DNA of 64,000 nt from Conchocele bisecta (GCA_029237695.1 CM055266.1:107339370-107403369), one strand, 5' to 3'; counted from the stretch's first letter, positions 18,834 through 30,960 are shown. Numbers and translations are program-made. Notes: generated from the sequence alone by a model not told the origin.

Positions 18834-21800
18834 ATGTCAAAAAGCTTCAAACTCGTTGAGCCTCGTGGTGCTGAAGCAGAAGCAGCTCGGTCTTCCTCCA
18901 CCCGGCCAGCGAAAGAGACAGACTGGTCATTATGCTTCATATGCCAAAAAACATCACGAGAGTCGCTGACATGTCCATCCCAGAATACACGCCAAGAGAA
19001 TGAGAGCAGTTACAGCATTCTCGCTGGGCATCTGAGCAGGTTTAATGAGCTATGTCTGCTCCCCAAATCGTTTCTGTTGAACCGATTAGATGAAGGTCAC
19101 GGCATCGAAGCAGCGCTGACCATGAACAATGCACGATATCACAAGACCTGCCGACTGCAGTATAACAAGACCAAGTTAGACATAGCTGAGAAGAGGCACC
19201 AGAAAACAGATGCAGACACAGAAGATGACGTTGCGGCCTCCAAGCGAGCTCGATATCTGTCACGACCATCAGTTACTGAGACAAAACATGAAGAAGTGAA
19301 ATGCTTTTTCTGCGGAGAAGCTCCTGGTATGCTGTGTTCATGAAGCTGCGACATTCCAACTGGACTCTCGCGTGTCAGGTCGTGCGCACTGATTCTTGGT
19401 GACATGGAGCTTATGACGAAACTGAATGCTGGGGACATGGTTGCACAGGAGGCCAAGTACCACCGAAATTGTCTCGTGAAGTTGTAAAATCGCACTCGGG
19501 ATATTAAGAAAATGGCATGCAAAAGTACAGACGATGAACACGCAATAGAAGGACTTGCTTTCGCAGAGTTGGTTGTGTTTATTTAAGAAGCTCTATTAGA
19601 TGATGAGACTGCCCCAGTCTTCAAACTTGCTGATCTGGCGCAGTTGTACACGTCAAGAATGGAACAACTGGGAGTCGAGCATGATGGCAGAGTGCACACA
19701 ACCCGTCTTAAGCAGAGACTACTTGATCACTTTCCTAACATGTGTGCACAGTACCAGGGGCGCAATGTCCTGCTTGCAGTCAATGAAGACCTCGGCGATG
19801 CCCTGGCAAAAGCTTGTGAACTGGACAGAGACCTTGATGCTGTCCACCAAATTGTGAGACGCCACATCGTCGGAGATGCCAAGGAGTTCAATTGGTTTCC
19901 TGCCGGATGCCAACAGGACTCTGTGTCACCCATGCTGCTTGCCTTGGTCAATATGATCTTGGAAGGTCCCAGTATCAAGCACCAGAGTGACAGCGCAACG
20001 CCAGCGGCACTGACCATCGCCCAGCTCCTCAAGTTCAACAGCTTAAAACACCGACGGGCTGCGACAGGTATAGCACTACATGTATTCTGCCCTGCTAAGG
20101 CAAAAGGCAGTGAGTGCAAATTGGTCAAAATCAGTGCGGTCTCTGCGCCAAGCGTCGTTTGCGATGTACGTAGATGCCCTTAGAGAACTGGCAGTGTGGT
20201 TCCATGCCCTGGATCACACCAACTATGGGCGCTGGATTCCTGTGCATCTGCGAGACATGGTGGAACTGCCGAAGACACACCCTGAAATAGCCCAGGAATT
20301 CCGAGCTGGGAACTTCACCGTCAAGAAGACAAATAGGCTGTTCTCCGCCATCCCCATTGATCAGGCCCACGAACAGAACAATGCTGCCATCAAAGGAGAC
20401 GGAGGTGCAGTGGCCTGACTGATAACCCCAGCGCTCTCCGACGGTGGATGGTGGCAGGACCGGAGGTTGCCAGGCTCATCGATGAGTTCCAGAATGAAAA
20501 CTGACCTGGGAACAGACCACAAGACACAAGGCACCATGATCAGTCAGCAAGTGTGCAGACTGCTTTCCTCAAAGATGTACAATCAATGGTCAACGTGATT
20601 GATGACTTCGGGAATCCATTTGAAGAGGAGAGTCAAGATCTGCTGGTACTCGACACCAAGGACATAGCACCACACGGGGCTGTAGACACCTCCGTCATGC
20701 ACATGAAGTGGGTCAGTTGCAGCTTGACAACTTCGTCATAGAACGCCTGTTGGAGCGAACAAAACCCATAGATGAGACTATCCACAGAAACAAGCTGAAA
20801 ATATTTGGTCAACCTGCTTCAAAACCTCCGGGTGGAAAGGGCAAGCAGCAGATGAAATCCCTCAAGAATGACGTGGATCTGGTCTCTCGTCTGTATATCG
20901 GGTGCCAGAACCGGGATGGGAATCTAGAGGAATTCTTCCAACATGAAAACCAAGCCTACCCCCCTGCACTATCAGATGGTGGTAGCATCCGGCTGGGTGT
21001 CAAGAGTGACCTTCTCGCTTGTCTTGAAGACCGAAGTCAGCCCAAGTCTGAGGTTCCTCCAACCAGCTGCGTTGTGCTAGATGGAGCAGTCATTATCCAG
21101 GTGCTCAAGCCAGCTACAGCAAAATGCTTCAATGAGTATGCACAGCAGGTCTTCGTGCCCTACATACTGTCAAAACTCCATCAAGCAACGCGACTGGACC
21201 TGGTTGGGGATCGCTACAATTCAGACTCGTTGAAGGGTACAGCAAGGGCCAAGCGCGGAAAAGGATTGAGAAGACGGGTGGTGGGTGGCGCAACGCTCCC
21301 CGGGAACTGGGCCAACTTCCTGAGAGTCGTCGAGAACAAGACAGAGCTGTTCAGCTTCCTTTCTCGCGTCCTCCACGATTCATTCCAGCTTGCAGACAAG
21401 GAGTCTAATCATCACTGAAGAAGATAGTGTCTTGAGCAAGCCACCGCTCCTAGATACTGCCACCTGGCTCCTTGCAACCACGAAGAAGCAGACAACCGCA
21501 TAATGTTGCATGCCGCCCACGCCGTTCATAATGGCCACAAGAAGATCCTCATTCGCACAGTTGACACTGATGTTGTTGTCCTAGCAGTGGCTCTGGCTCA
21601 CACCCTGGAGGAAGAAGCTGAAGTGTGGGTGTCCTTCGGGACGGGCAAGTCTTTCCGGTTCTTGTCAGCCCATGAGATGGCACGGGATCTGGGCCCTGAG
21701 AAGTCACAGGCACTACCGATGTTTCATGCGTTGACAGGCTGCGACACAGTCTCCTGGTTCGTCGGACATGGCAAGAGGACAGCATGGGCAGTATGGACAG

Positions 21801-22281
21801 CTCTACCTCAGCTGACACAGACTCTCACTTATCTCTCCACTGCACCGGATCAGATTGATGAAGATGCCATGCACACCATTGAGCAGTTCGTCATCCTGCT
21901 TTACGACAGAACAAGCACTGCAACCGATATCAACAAGGCACGCTGCAAACTATTTGCAAAGAAGAGTAATGTTCAACTGATTCCGCCAACAAGAGCAGCC
22001 CTGAAGCAGCACGTCCGACGAGCAATATACCAGGGCGGACATGTCTGGGGTCAGGCCTTGGTTCCTGCACCAACACTGCCATCACCAACCGACTGGGGTT
22101 GGGTCAAGACCAGCGGACTGTACGAACCTCTCTAGACAACGCTCCCGAGGCATCCAAGGTCTGCCAGGAGCTTGTCTCCTGCAAATGCAAGAAGGGCTGC
22201 ATCAAAAGGTGCAAGTGCAAGAAGGCCAGGCTGGATTGCACACCACTGTGTGCTTGTGATGGGGACTGCTCTCGGAACTGA
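18834..22281 (+). pseudogene. Transposase-like protein of element C with CXC domain
   Basis: ATG at 18834 (MSKSFKLVEP). The N-terminus has Cys/His pairs (CFICQKTSR, CFFCGEAPG) as in zinc-binding modules. Open blocks are 18834-19343, 19644-20183, 20080-20418, 20708-21418, 21503-22135 and 22099-22281, so several frameshifts and stops. The fifth block has RTVDTDVVVLAVALA and HALTGCDTVSWFVGHGK, which resemble the acidic core and helix-hairpin-helix of FEN1/XPG-type PIN nucleases (inference). The C-terminus has CKCKKGCIKRCKCKKA and CTPLCACDGDC, a tesmin/TSO1-like CXC DNA-binding domain. Presumed mobilisation protein, no longer functional. Confidence 0.65.
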
Positions 22282-23002
22282 CTCGCAAACTCAGCTAAAA
22301 ATTCTGAACTCTTCCAGACAGTAAACAGAGGGATGTGAAACAGTGAACGTATCTGGATATTGCATTGAGCAGATTATTTGTTGATTAACAAACAAAATGA
22401 AAATTGAATTTAGCGGTGTCGTTTGACGACAGAAGTATAACTTTCAAATACCCACGGTTGATCTGATAAAAACAAGCCACTAGAATCATTACTACCTGGT
22501 TATGTTACTTTTGTTATATTATCAATATGATTAGCATAATTGTGGTAACCCTTTCAACCCTGAATATATTAATGGAGTATTCTATATTCAATGTCAGCCA
22601 ATCATATTCATAGAACTTACAACAGTTGGGTCAGTCCATTCATCAAAAGGATTGTTTTCTGATTTTTTAAAATAATAACTGCAAATAGTGCAGATCCTGA
22701 TGAGACGGCTCCTTACTCGGTTGAAAGGATTACTACATGTTTAATTGGCATCTTAATTGTCGTGGACAATTTCCAAGAATACTATGATATTTAGCAGCAA
22801 CATGCAACATAATGTTTGCACAACCCTACAGAATAAAAAAGTAGACCTATCACTGAGGTGATTCATACCCCCGCACATTGCTTTGACAAAGTATCATACA
22901 TTTGTTAAAGAAAAGTATTACCTTTTGGCGGCCATCTTGAATGACATAATGATCCAATTGTGACAAAAGTGATGATGATGATTGTGATGTCAAGAGCCAT
23001 CA
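22282..23002. other. Element C 3' non-coding part
   Basis: AT-rich, no gene recognised. Confidence 0.4.
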
Positions 23003-23430
23003 GCTCATTAATACCTTCGATTTGATATATTAACACGACTGCCTTTGATGAAAAATAAAACAATTTGACCTAAATTTGACCTAAATTTGACCTTTGACCT
23101 CCAAGTCTGACCTTGACCTTGGGTGTAGGGACACGTGTCATGTACGCGACACATTGTCTCATCGTGATGAACATTTGTGTGTGGTATTTCAAATCATTTT
23201 ACTGCAGAGTTACTCAGTACTTCTCATTCATCTAGGGATAAGGCTTCCTCGGCAGTCACATGGCGGCCATTTTGGAAAATGGCCGCCACAGCCACCAGGG
23301 CTCAGTTGGCCGATGGCTCCACATCCAAATTTGTTCATAATACATTGGTCTAACTCTGTGCCAAGTTTGGTGCTTTTATCAAAAAGTGCACAATAGGTTT
23401 GAATTTCTTAGGTAATCCGTTGCACTACTA
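23003..23430. repeat. Element C right inverted repeat
   Basis: Inverse of 17316-17715, with a few extra bases near the tip (GAATTTCTTAGGTA). Confidence 0.85.
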
Positions 23431-23758
23431 TGGCTAATGAACCTAAAAAATATCGTGAAAAATTAATAAAAAATGCACCAAATCATATAATTAAGTGTAT
23501 TTGTGAATGTTGTCACAATCTCTTAAAAGGCAATGTCACACTTACATCTGATCAGAAACATAAATTGTATCCTAAGCGTAAACATCTCAGACAACTTGTA
23601 TCAAAATCAATTTCCATTAAGAAAAAGAAAAATATTATAAATCAGACAGGAGGTCTTTTACCATTTTTACTTCCATTATTACCATTAATAGGTAAACCTG
23701 TTCTAGGTGGTGCACTTAGTGTTGATGCCAGATCAGGTATTCGAGCTCTAGTTAAATA

Positions 23759-24491
23759 ATGTCGGTCAGGAAAATGGCACTTGTTCCTTTTCATTTACTG
23801 GAAGAAATGAATAAATGGAAAATAGAACAAAGTCAAAAACCTCAGCTCCCACCGGATCCACAAATTGCAAATACAGCTAAACTTCGAAAAAAAAATATCT
23901 AACCTTTTAGAAAGAGCAGATTTATCGGAAAGTGAAAAGGTAAAGCAGCACGGAGAAACATTACATACATTCCAGGAATCATTTAAAAAAGATTTAGAAC
24001 CTCAGCATGTTACAGTAAATGAAAGTACAAAAATACCACTTAATGATAGGATTTTACAAAGTATACCAAAAACAATGCAAATAAAGGCAGAACTTCTTTT
24101 AAGCATGCTGAAAGATAATCCAAAAATCAGTTGGGATGAAAATGGTTTAGTAACATATAAAGGAAAACTTATAAGGGGATCAAATATTATTGATTTAGTT
24201 AATGACACTTTACGTCAAAGAAAAGGATTTAACCCCAGAGGTTGTGAGACATTCAGTACAGCTTTACAGGAACTGAATATACCATAAGACGTAGTTGGTA
24301 ATAGACAACGATGGAACTGGATGCATAAATATCAAACTGATACATCTGACATTGAGTCGGATTCAATATTTAGTACACCTAAAACAGTAATGAAACATCG
24401 TAAAACACCAAAATCAAAAATTTCAGTCACACCAACTGGTATAAAAAGAAAGTCGGATTCAACATATCTTAAAAGATGGGAGCCTTATTAA
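23759..24491 (+). pseudogene. Conserved Polinton protein upstream of integrase
   Basis: ATG overlaps the previous stop (TAATG). Starts MSVRKMALVPFHLLEEMNKW; a frameshift in an A run (about 23886-23894) leads to LLERADLSESEKVKQHGETL and SWDENGLVTYKGKLIRGSN. An in-frame TAA (24285-24287) precedes VGNRQRWNW and a basic tail to 24491. The order of motifs (MALVPFHLLEEM, LSESEK, then W..G.L.Y.G..I.GSN) is what I know from a protein encoded next to the Polinton integrase; its role is not known. Its 3' end overlaps the integrase start by 16 bases. Confidence 0.65.
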
Positions 24492-25599
24492 AGCATAAAG
24501 AGAAGAAACATAATTCATTACTGAAGAAAATGTATTATGATCCAAAAATTTAAAAAGTTCAATTGCCTACACAAGTGCAAAACACTTGTATGATTCAATT
24601 AAACGAATAAACACATTTTCAGATGTTAGATTAAAACGTATGCAAGAATGGTTGAGTAGACAGAAAACATATACACTTCATAAACAAATTCAAAGACGTT
24701 TTACACGTCGTAAGACAATAGTAGGCGGTATCGATCAACAATGGCAGGCTGATTTGGCAGATATGCAACAATTCTCAGGCGAAAATGAGAATTAAAGATA
24801 TCTATTGTGTGTAATAGATGTATTTTCAAAATATGCATGGGTCATACCCCTTCCTAACAAAACGGGGAAAACATTGATTAACGCGTTTGATTTGATACTA
24901 AAAACATCAAAACGCAAGCCACGGTCTTTACAAAGCGATAAAGGAACGGAATTTAAAAATAAAGAATTTCAACATTTCTTGAAATCTAAACACATTCATT
25001 TTTTCACAACCGAAAACCCTGAAACTAAAGCAAGTATAGTTGAACGATTTCAAAGAACTTTAAAAACACGTATGTGTAAATATTTCACATATCATCAAAC
25101 TAGAAAATATATTGATATTTTACAAAATATTGTTGATGGATACAACCGAACATACCATCGTAGTATTAAGAGGACCCCAATTTCTGTCAATACCTCAAAT
25201 GAAATTGAGGTCACACATGCATTGCATGGAATGAAACAAGCTATTCCAGCCAAAAACAAATTACATGTCGGTGATTTAGTTCGTATTAATAAAACAAAAC
25301 GCACATTTGAAAAGGGTTATCTACCAAACTGGACGAAAGAATTATTTAAAATATTTCATATTAATAAAAGTTTACCAGCAACTTATAAAATTGAAGATCT
25401 TGATGGTGAAAAAATAATGGGTACATTTTATGGAAAGGAAATTCAAGGTATAAAAGATGATGAAATATATGAAATTGAATCAGTTCTTGCTCGACGTATA
25501 AGACGTGTAGGTAATACAACAATCAAGGAAACTAAATTTCGTTGGATGGGTTATCCGTCAAAGTTTGATAGTTGGATTTCAACATCAAACATAATATGA
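24476..25599 (+). pseudogene. INT: Retroviral-type DDE integrase with chromodomain-like end
   Basis: ATG at 24476; frameshift in the A-rich region 24545-24560 and in-frame TAA at 24793-24795. The catalytic core shows the first Asp in WQADLADM, VIDVFSKYAW, the second Asp in LQSDKGTEF and the catalytic Glu in KASIVERFQRTLK. The C-terminal RWMGYPSKFDSWIS is a chromodomain-like segment. This enzyme inserts Polinton DNA and produces the 6-bp duplications. The TGA overlaps the next ATG (ATGA). Confidence 0.9.
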
Positions 25600-25799
25600 A
25601 TGAACAAGATATAATTGAAAACTGAAAAATAGAAAAACAAGAGTTTTCATTTGGTGGTAAACGAATACCAAAAAATCAATTTCAATATATTTCTCAAGTA
25701 ATTATAATATATGCAATTGTTACAACAGCCATCATTCATTTAAGTATCCAAAGTCATAATCGTGAATTGTGGCTCGTTCTTTTAAGTAGTTCTCTTGGA

Positions 25800-25805
25800 T
25801 ACATT
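25800..25805. repeat. Target site duplication of element B, left
   Basis: TACATT, repeated at 46096-46101. Confidence 0.8.
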
Positions 25806-25932
25806 AGTAGTATATAGGGAGTCAAAATGATACCACCTACTGTGATATCATTTACAACCCTCTATAATACCCCAACCACCCCCGAACAACTCTAAAATTG
25901 GTTAACGAGGAAATTGTCTCCCGACAGCAAAT
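25806..25932. repeat. Element B left terminal inverted repeat
   Basis: About 125 bases matching 45971-46095 in reverse, including ATGATACCACCTACTGTGAT and GAGGAAATTGTCTCCCGACA. Confidence 0.9.
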
Positions 25933-26262
25933 CGTGACAATTGGTGTCATAAATACATAAGTTGAAAAGAGGTCCAATTGAACAGATAAATCTCATAGGT
26001 TATATACGCCAGAAATAGCCACCCGATAATGCGCCGGAGGGGAAAAAAAAAAGAGAAATGTTTGTTCAATTGGGATTTTGCATAATTCTATACGTCCGCG
26101 CGTGATAGTTTATATTTCGTATTTTCCTCCTCCAATATAGCTAATTGATTTCTACGATGTCGAATTGTAGTCCAATTATATTGGTGTCATAAATACCTCA
26201 TGTTTTTTCACGTCCAATTGAACATATACATTTAATAGGTTATAATAAAATATTATAACAAA
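25933..26262. promoter_or_regulatory. Subterminal region of element B with CCAATTGAA motifs
   Basis: Contains GGTCCAATTGAACAGATAAA (25971-25990), whose inverse is at 45561-45580, and TTTTTTCACGTCCAATTGAA (26203-26222), repeated at 45593-45615. Two direct copies of TTGGTGTCATAAATAC are at 25941 and 26181. The second motif lies 40 bases before the 26263 start. Confidence 0.6.
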
Positions 26263-26637
26263 ATGGATAATAAAATACGCAACGAATTGGAATTTTGTAA
26301 TGACTTTGATGAAGAATTTTACGCTGTTTCTACAGTATTAAAACACGGTAAAATGACAACACTATGTGGTATCGAATACATGAAATATCAGCGTAATTTA
26401 TTACGCTGCGATAAAAACGTTGCATTTACAATATTAAACCGGCAATTATGTCGCCGGTATAAGTATCAAATTTATGTAATGAAGCGACTAAATAGGATCG
26501 GAGAAACACTACCGAAACATTATCAAACTAATTTTATAAAACAGTTTAAAATCAAAGATTCGTTTACGGATATGCGTTTCTACAATATCGCTTTTAACGA
26601 AGAAATTGGAAAATTATTAGAAGAAATTGGAAATTGA
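26263..26637 (+). CDS. Element B terminal protein, 124 aa, unknown
   Basis: Open frame MDNKIRNELEFCNDFDEEFY; no family recognised. Central KMTTLCGIEYMKYQRNLLR is repeated in the decayed copy immediately downstream. It uses the CACGTCCAATTGAA upstream motif shared with the polymerase and zinc-finger genes. Confidence 0.55.
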   Translation: MDNKIRNELEFCNDFDEEFYAVSTVLKHGKMTTLCGIEYMKYQRNLLRCDKNVAFTILNRQLCRRYKYQIYVMKRLNRIGETLPKHYQTNFIKQFKIKDSFTDMRFYNIAFNEEIGKLLEEIGN

Positions 26638-26664
26638 ACAGAAAAAAAACAACTATTAGAGAAA

Positions 26665-27030
26665 ATGGATAATACAATACAATTGGAATTGAAAGTTTTA
26701 ATGCCTGTGTTGAAGAACTTTACGAAGCTTATGGGGGTTATAGTCCTATATATAAATTCTATAAAATGAGAACACTAGGCGATATCGAATACATGAAATA
26801 TCAGCGTAATTTATTACGCTCCGATAAAAACGTTGCATTTACAATATTATACCGACAATTATGTGAACTATACAAAGAGGGCAATACAAACATTAAGACG
26901 GATAGTGTGCATCGGATATGAAACTAAGGTGTATTATTTTTTAAAATTGTTAAAACCCAACGATTCGTTTTACGAATGTACATTTCTACGATATCGCTTA
27001 TAAAGAAATTGAAAAAAAATATTATTGAAC
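26665..27030 (+). pseudogene. Decayed tandem copy of the 26263 gene
   Basis: Begins ATGGATAATACAATACAATT. The stretch GATATCGAATACATGAAATA and the following 50 bases repeat the 26263 gene. Frameshifts and stops occur both before and after that block. Confidence 0.7.
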
Positions 27031-27079
27031 AGCAATGTTGATGCTAAGCACATCATGACACGGTCGGAGTTACGGTAAC

Positions 27080-27276
27080 GCGGAGTTGTCTGCTCATTTT
27101 TTTTTTTTGTAAACTGGTAATTTATTTTTCATCAACCTCAAGCGGCCGGAGTTGTCTGCTCATTTTTTTTTTTTGTAAACTGGTAATTTATTTTTCATCA
27201 ACCTCAAGCGGCCGGAGTTGTCTGCTCATTTTTTTGTAAACTGGTAATTTATTTTTTATCAACCTCAAGCGGACGG
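27080..27276. repeat. Three tandem copies of a 65-bp unit
   Basis: Unit GGAGTTGTCTGCTCATTTTT, TTTGTAAACTGGTAATTTAT, TTTTCATCAACCTCAAGCGG. Copies are nearly identical and differ mainly in T-run length. Confidence 0.85.
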
Positions 27277-27354
27277 ACTCCGAACGCCGTTGTCATGCAG
27301 TTGTTTACCATAGCGACCACATTTGTAGGGATAGAAATAAATAAATAAAAATGT

Positions 27355-27440
27355 TTAGCTCCAACCGCGGCGCGAACCCACGACCCTCGTCTCTATAGAG
27401 TATCTCCTTAACCCACACGATCACGTAGGCTGTTATGATA
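27355..27440 (-). other. tRNA-like sequence, degenerate
   Basis: Minus strand has TGTGGGTTAAGGAGATAC (D-arm-like) and CGTGGGTTCGCGCCGCGG, resembling A and B box spacing of a tRNA gene. No proper acceptor stem can be formed, so it is a tRNA-derived remnant at best. Confidence 0.3.
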
Positions 27441-29821
27441 AACATTACTAGTGTTGTACAATTATCAATTACACGGGTAATTGATAGCCGAGTAAACAGA
27501 CAGTTATTTATAGCCGAGTGTATCAATTTACACAGGTGATTACAGTGTAATCCTCGACTGAATTTGTTATGCGATTACGGCGCGTAATTCTCAGTGAAAA
27601 ACACATGTTGTATAGGTATGTAAAATTTGTTTACTGCACCAATATAATTAATAATTTTGAAAAAATTAGGAAACATTACGCAAACATTGTATTAGCGAGC
27701 CTACCTCACCAAACCCCCGGTTACCTATGTAAACAGCGGGTTTGATGAGGTTGGCGCAATAGGTAATGCGGTAAAATAGGTCACGATGCAGTGACTATTT
27801 TCAATCAATAACTTATGTTGTAAGCGATTGTAATGTGTATTTTCAATATTTATATTATTAAAATGTACATATCGGTACCCCTTTAAGTAATATTTGTATA
27901 TTTTAAATGTAATGAAGTGTCATGAAGCGCATGAATATAAGTATTAATTAATCCAGTTTATATTGAGGCAAATCACACAGCCTAAAAACATAGTGCTGGA
28001 GTATAAACCATAGTATCGTATATTATTCATAAGTATATCACTATTAAACATTAATTTACAATATGTATGCATATTATTAAAACAGTAGATGCTACCGCTG
28101 TTTCGCTGTATGCGATATTTATAACAAAATATTTTTTTATTCGTCCGCGTACGGATTTCTGTCACACAAAGCGCCATTTTCAGTTCATATTTTGACCTGT
28201 GAATATGAACCGGACTAAGTTTAAACAACGCTCGATTCCGTCCAATTCAGATTTCTCTGCAGAATGTTCAGACTAACTACATATTAAGTAATGTTGCTAA
28301 ATAAGTGTTAACGGCTGGAACATGGTCATCACTAAAAGGAAGGAACCACAGTCGTATTATTGAAAAATAAGATTTACCCGAGACCTCATGGAGGCCGCCA
28401 TTAATCCAGTGTAAACAATAGACCATGTGATCCCATTTCCTGAGTAGCCCCCGCTTAGTGAAACGATGTGCTAATCATGATATTATGTTCCCAAATAATT
28501 GGAAACGGTTTGAATTTCTCGGTAAAAACTACGAAAGTCATAAAAAAATAACGATGTATATTTAACATTGGATACGCTTAAACGGTATTACTCTCTCATC
28601 GGATCGTCAGTTGTCGTCGATAGCGATTTGACGTACTGATCTGGTCTTAATTTATTGTCAACTTTCAACGCCATTTACAGAATATATGGTTAATTTTGGA
28701 AATAAATAACGGCAAATTACGATGACGTCTGCTCTGAAATATCTGTCAACATGCGGACGTAATTTAAGGAAATCGATTATATTTTAAGGCTACATCTGTG
28801 ACTAATTACGAATTTATGTATGGTCTTTGGCTACACCCGACACATTACACAGATCTAGTTGTAAATACACGTCGTTTTGTGTGGGGAAAAAATTGATAAT
28901 GCGTAGTTGTGTGTGACGAGGTGTTGATCTGATGACACCACACAGCTGTGACCCTTAGGCAATGTTTTGAAATTGACGTGTCGTTTTGATGTGTGCCGCA
29001 ACACCTCACTGTCGGAGACAACATGACAATTAACGATATACTCTCGATTATACACAGATCTATTAGACGGCTGGTTATTTAAAATAAAATGAGTAGTTCA
29101 GTACACCTTCGCCGATATTGTTTTTTAGAAAATCAGTAATATTTTCCGGAAATGTGTTGAAAAGTTGACAAAAATTCTATCACCGTATTTAGTTGTGCCG
29201 ATATTGTTTTAATAAATCAGTAATCTTTTTTTTTTCCGTAAATGGTGTTGAAAATTTACAAAATATATAGCCGCATTTCTCCGATATTCGTTTAGAAAAT
29301 CACCAATATTTTTCTGTAAATGGTGTTGACACAAAATGCAGCGTTCACGCGGAATTCAAATTAAATACAAAATAATTTAATAATAGACGCCGATGGCTAC
29401 TGTGTTTGCGGCCAGTGAATTCTGATCGTGGTAGCCACAGGCGCAGTTCGAACAGTGTTGTGAGCAGATGGAGGACAATAATTATTTCAAATTCATAAAA
29501 AAAATGTTTGCTGTCCGAAAATTAATTAATTGTGACAGCCAAAAAAAAAGATTTTGGGACAGTAAAACAATTATATGGTATAGACAGTATAGACAGTACC
29601 TCAAACTTAAAAAAACAGTAACAAACTGTCTGTGTATATATTACTTAAACTTAAAACATCAGTAACAAACTGTCTGTGTATATATTACTTAAAGACAGAC
29701 ACTTTAATTTTTGGTAAGTTTCTATCAATTTATAGGTATTTTTATTAAAATCATAAAATTGTGAAAATATTAAAAAATATTACAATCACCAAAATAATAT
29801 ATAAGGAGAAATTTTTTTTAT

Positions 29822-29915
29822 ACCACGTCGAGGTTTGAACCCCCGACCCTTTCGGGAATCGGTAATTAAATCATTGAAGTCGGCGACCTTAACCTCACGA
29901 CTGTTGCGCCATTTA
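29822..29915 (-). other. tRNA-Leu/Ser-like sequence, degenerate
   Basis: Minus strand has GTGAGGTTAAGGTCG, a CCCGAAAGGG variable-arm-like hairpin and GGGGGTTCAAACCTCG, a good T-arm/B-box match. The anticodon and acceptor stems do not pair. Related in layout to 27355-27440. Likely tRNA-derived SINE head or pseudogene. Confidence 0.4.
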
Positions 29916-30289
29916 TGACAATCACAGTTATACAGAAGTGCTATCAGTATTACGCCACCATTTGAACGTAATAATTATTAAATTATTTGCAACTCCATCT
30001 ACAACAATATCGTTACAGAGATACGCTATTGAAACAACATGTATTAGTACCCATAACATAGCAAAGTAATGTATCATTATATATCACAGGAGATAGCTTA
30101 AAACTATATATCCTAATCATAAACAGAACAATCCGCTTGGCGGCTCGTATGAAAATAGTTCGCGTGATATTGATTATCTCCCTTGCCGAAAGTAGTTCAG
30201 TGATTTATTAATTCCAAATAAGACGTGTTTCCGTAATGATTAAGAAAATTAGAAAATTAATTATATTTTAAAAATTATTTTATAAAATA

Positions 30290-30917
30290 TCACAATGGTG
30301 CTGTAACATTTCCTCCGACTTTATTTCCAAGTTTTACCCTAAATTTATCCCAATCAGTACACTCAATTTTGGGCATGGTGGCGCGCGCCTTGATTCTTAT
30401 ATCATTTTTTAATTCTTCATATCTCCCCATTTCTTCCACCACGGATTCAAACTCTAAATTTGATATTTTCTTATCGGCCATCGCTCTGGACACCATAACG
30501 TCGATGCTATTTTTCTTAGACCTAGCGAGAACGGATATTCTATCATGTTTTCTACTTTTTTTCTCGAGTTTTCCCCACCGCCGCCCTAATTACCATACAA
30601 AGTATTCCAGATAAAACGGTAATTCCACTCAAAACCCCTGCAAGTGGAACCGTTACAATTGTAGATAGCGTTGCAGCAGTCCCCGCACCACTCATTACAG
30701 ATGCTTCAGCTATGTTCGCCGCGCGCTTATATTTGTTAGCGTGTCTTTTTCTATTTGCACATTCTCTAACTAAAATATCCTGCATAGCGACGATATTATT
30801 CAACCTAAAATCTGAACTTCTTTCGTTAATTGGATATAGTGTTGGTGGAGTGGTATTGAGAGTTGGATACAGTGTTGGTGGAGTGGTATTGAGAGTTGGA
30901 TATAGTGATTCGTTCAT
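30290..30917 (-). pseudogene. Element B membrane protein with helical tail
   Basis: Starts MNESLYPTLNTTPPTLYPTL with a repeated Tyr-Pro-Thr-Leu segment. This is followed by two hydrophobic segments (GTAATLSTIVTVPLAGVLSG, ITVLSGILCMVI), then after a frameshift near 30565 a charged helical part (ISVLARSKKNSIDVMVSRAM ... LEFESVVEEMGRYEELKNDI). This architecture matches a protein family I know from cnidarian copies of such elements; function unknown. Confidence 0.6.
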
Positions 30918-30960
30918 ATTTTATTTAAATTTTACAAATTTATTTCAATATATTAGTATT

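Larger units (their letters stand above)
17316..23430 (+). mobile_element. Element C: DNA transposon with 400-bp inverted repeats
   Basis: The long inverted repeats 17316-17715 and 23003-23430 share long matches such as TTTTTGATAAAAGCACCAAA and AGTACTGAGTAACTCTGCAG. Ends begin TAG(TAG)TGCARCGGAT, and the 6-bp duplication TGGCTA flanks them. It holds one decayed gene (18834-22281) with a nuclease-like core and CXC domain. This family is widespread in aquatic invertebrate genomes as uncharacterised proteins; I cannot assign it to a named superfamily. Confidence 0.8.
17243..23759 (+). pseudogene. pX-like hydrophobic protein of element A, split by element C
   Basis: The first exon-like part (17243-17315, starts MGKVKNKTSKKK) is cut by element C. 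The rest resumes after the second TGGCTA at 23437 in the same frame. The distal part has KYREKLIKNAP, CECCHNLLKGNV, a Lys/Arg-rich stretch and the hydrophobic segment TGGLLPFLLPLLPLIGKPVL. In Polintons and adintoviruses such a protein (basic, with a GGFLP-type membrane-active segment) is compared with adenovirus pX. It overlaps the next gene by one base (TAATG). Confidence 0.7.
27277..30289. other. 3-kb gene-poor segment of element B
   Basis: No convincing protein gene. It contains two minus-strand tRNA-like stretches (27355-27440, 29822-29915), an inverted repeat (arms 27704-27717 and 27739-27752), three degenerate 75-85 bp repeats (29108-29335, CCGATATTGTTTT...GTAAATGGTGTTGA), a 47-bp tandem duplication (about 29598-29692) and AATTAATAATTTTGAAAAAA-type sequence repeated at 38026-38053. 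Confidence 0.5.

Noticed and set aside
29468..29665. 65-codon frame as a gene
   Set aside because: Lysine-rich AT-biased frame across a 47-bp tandem duplication, no motif or promoter.
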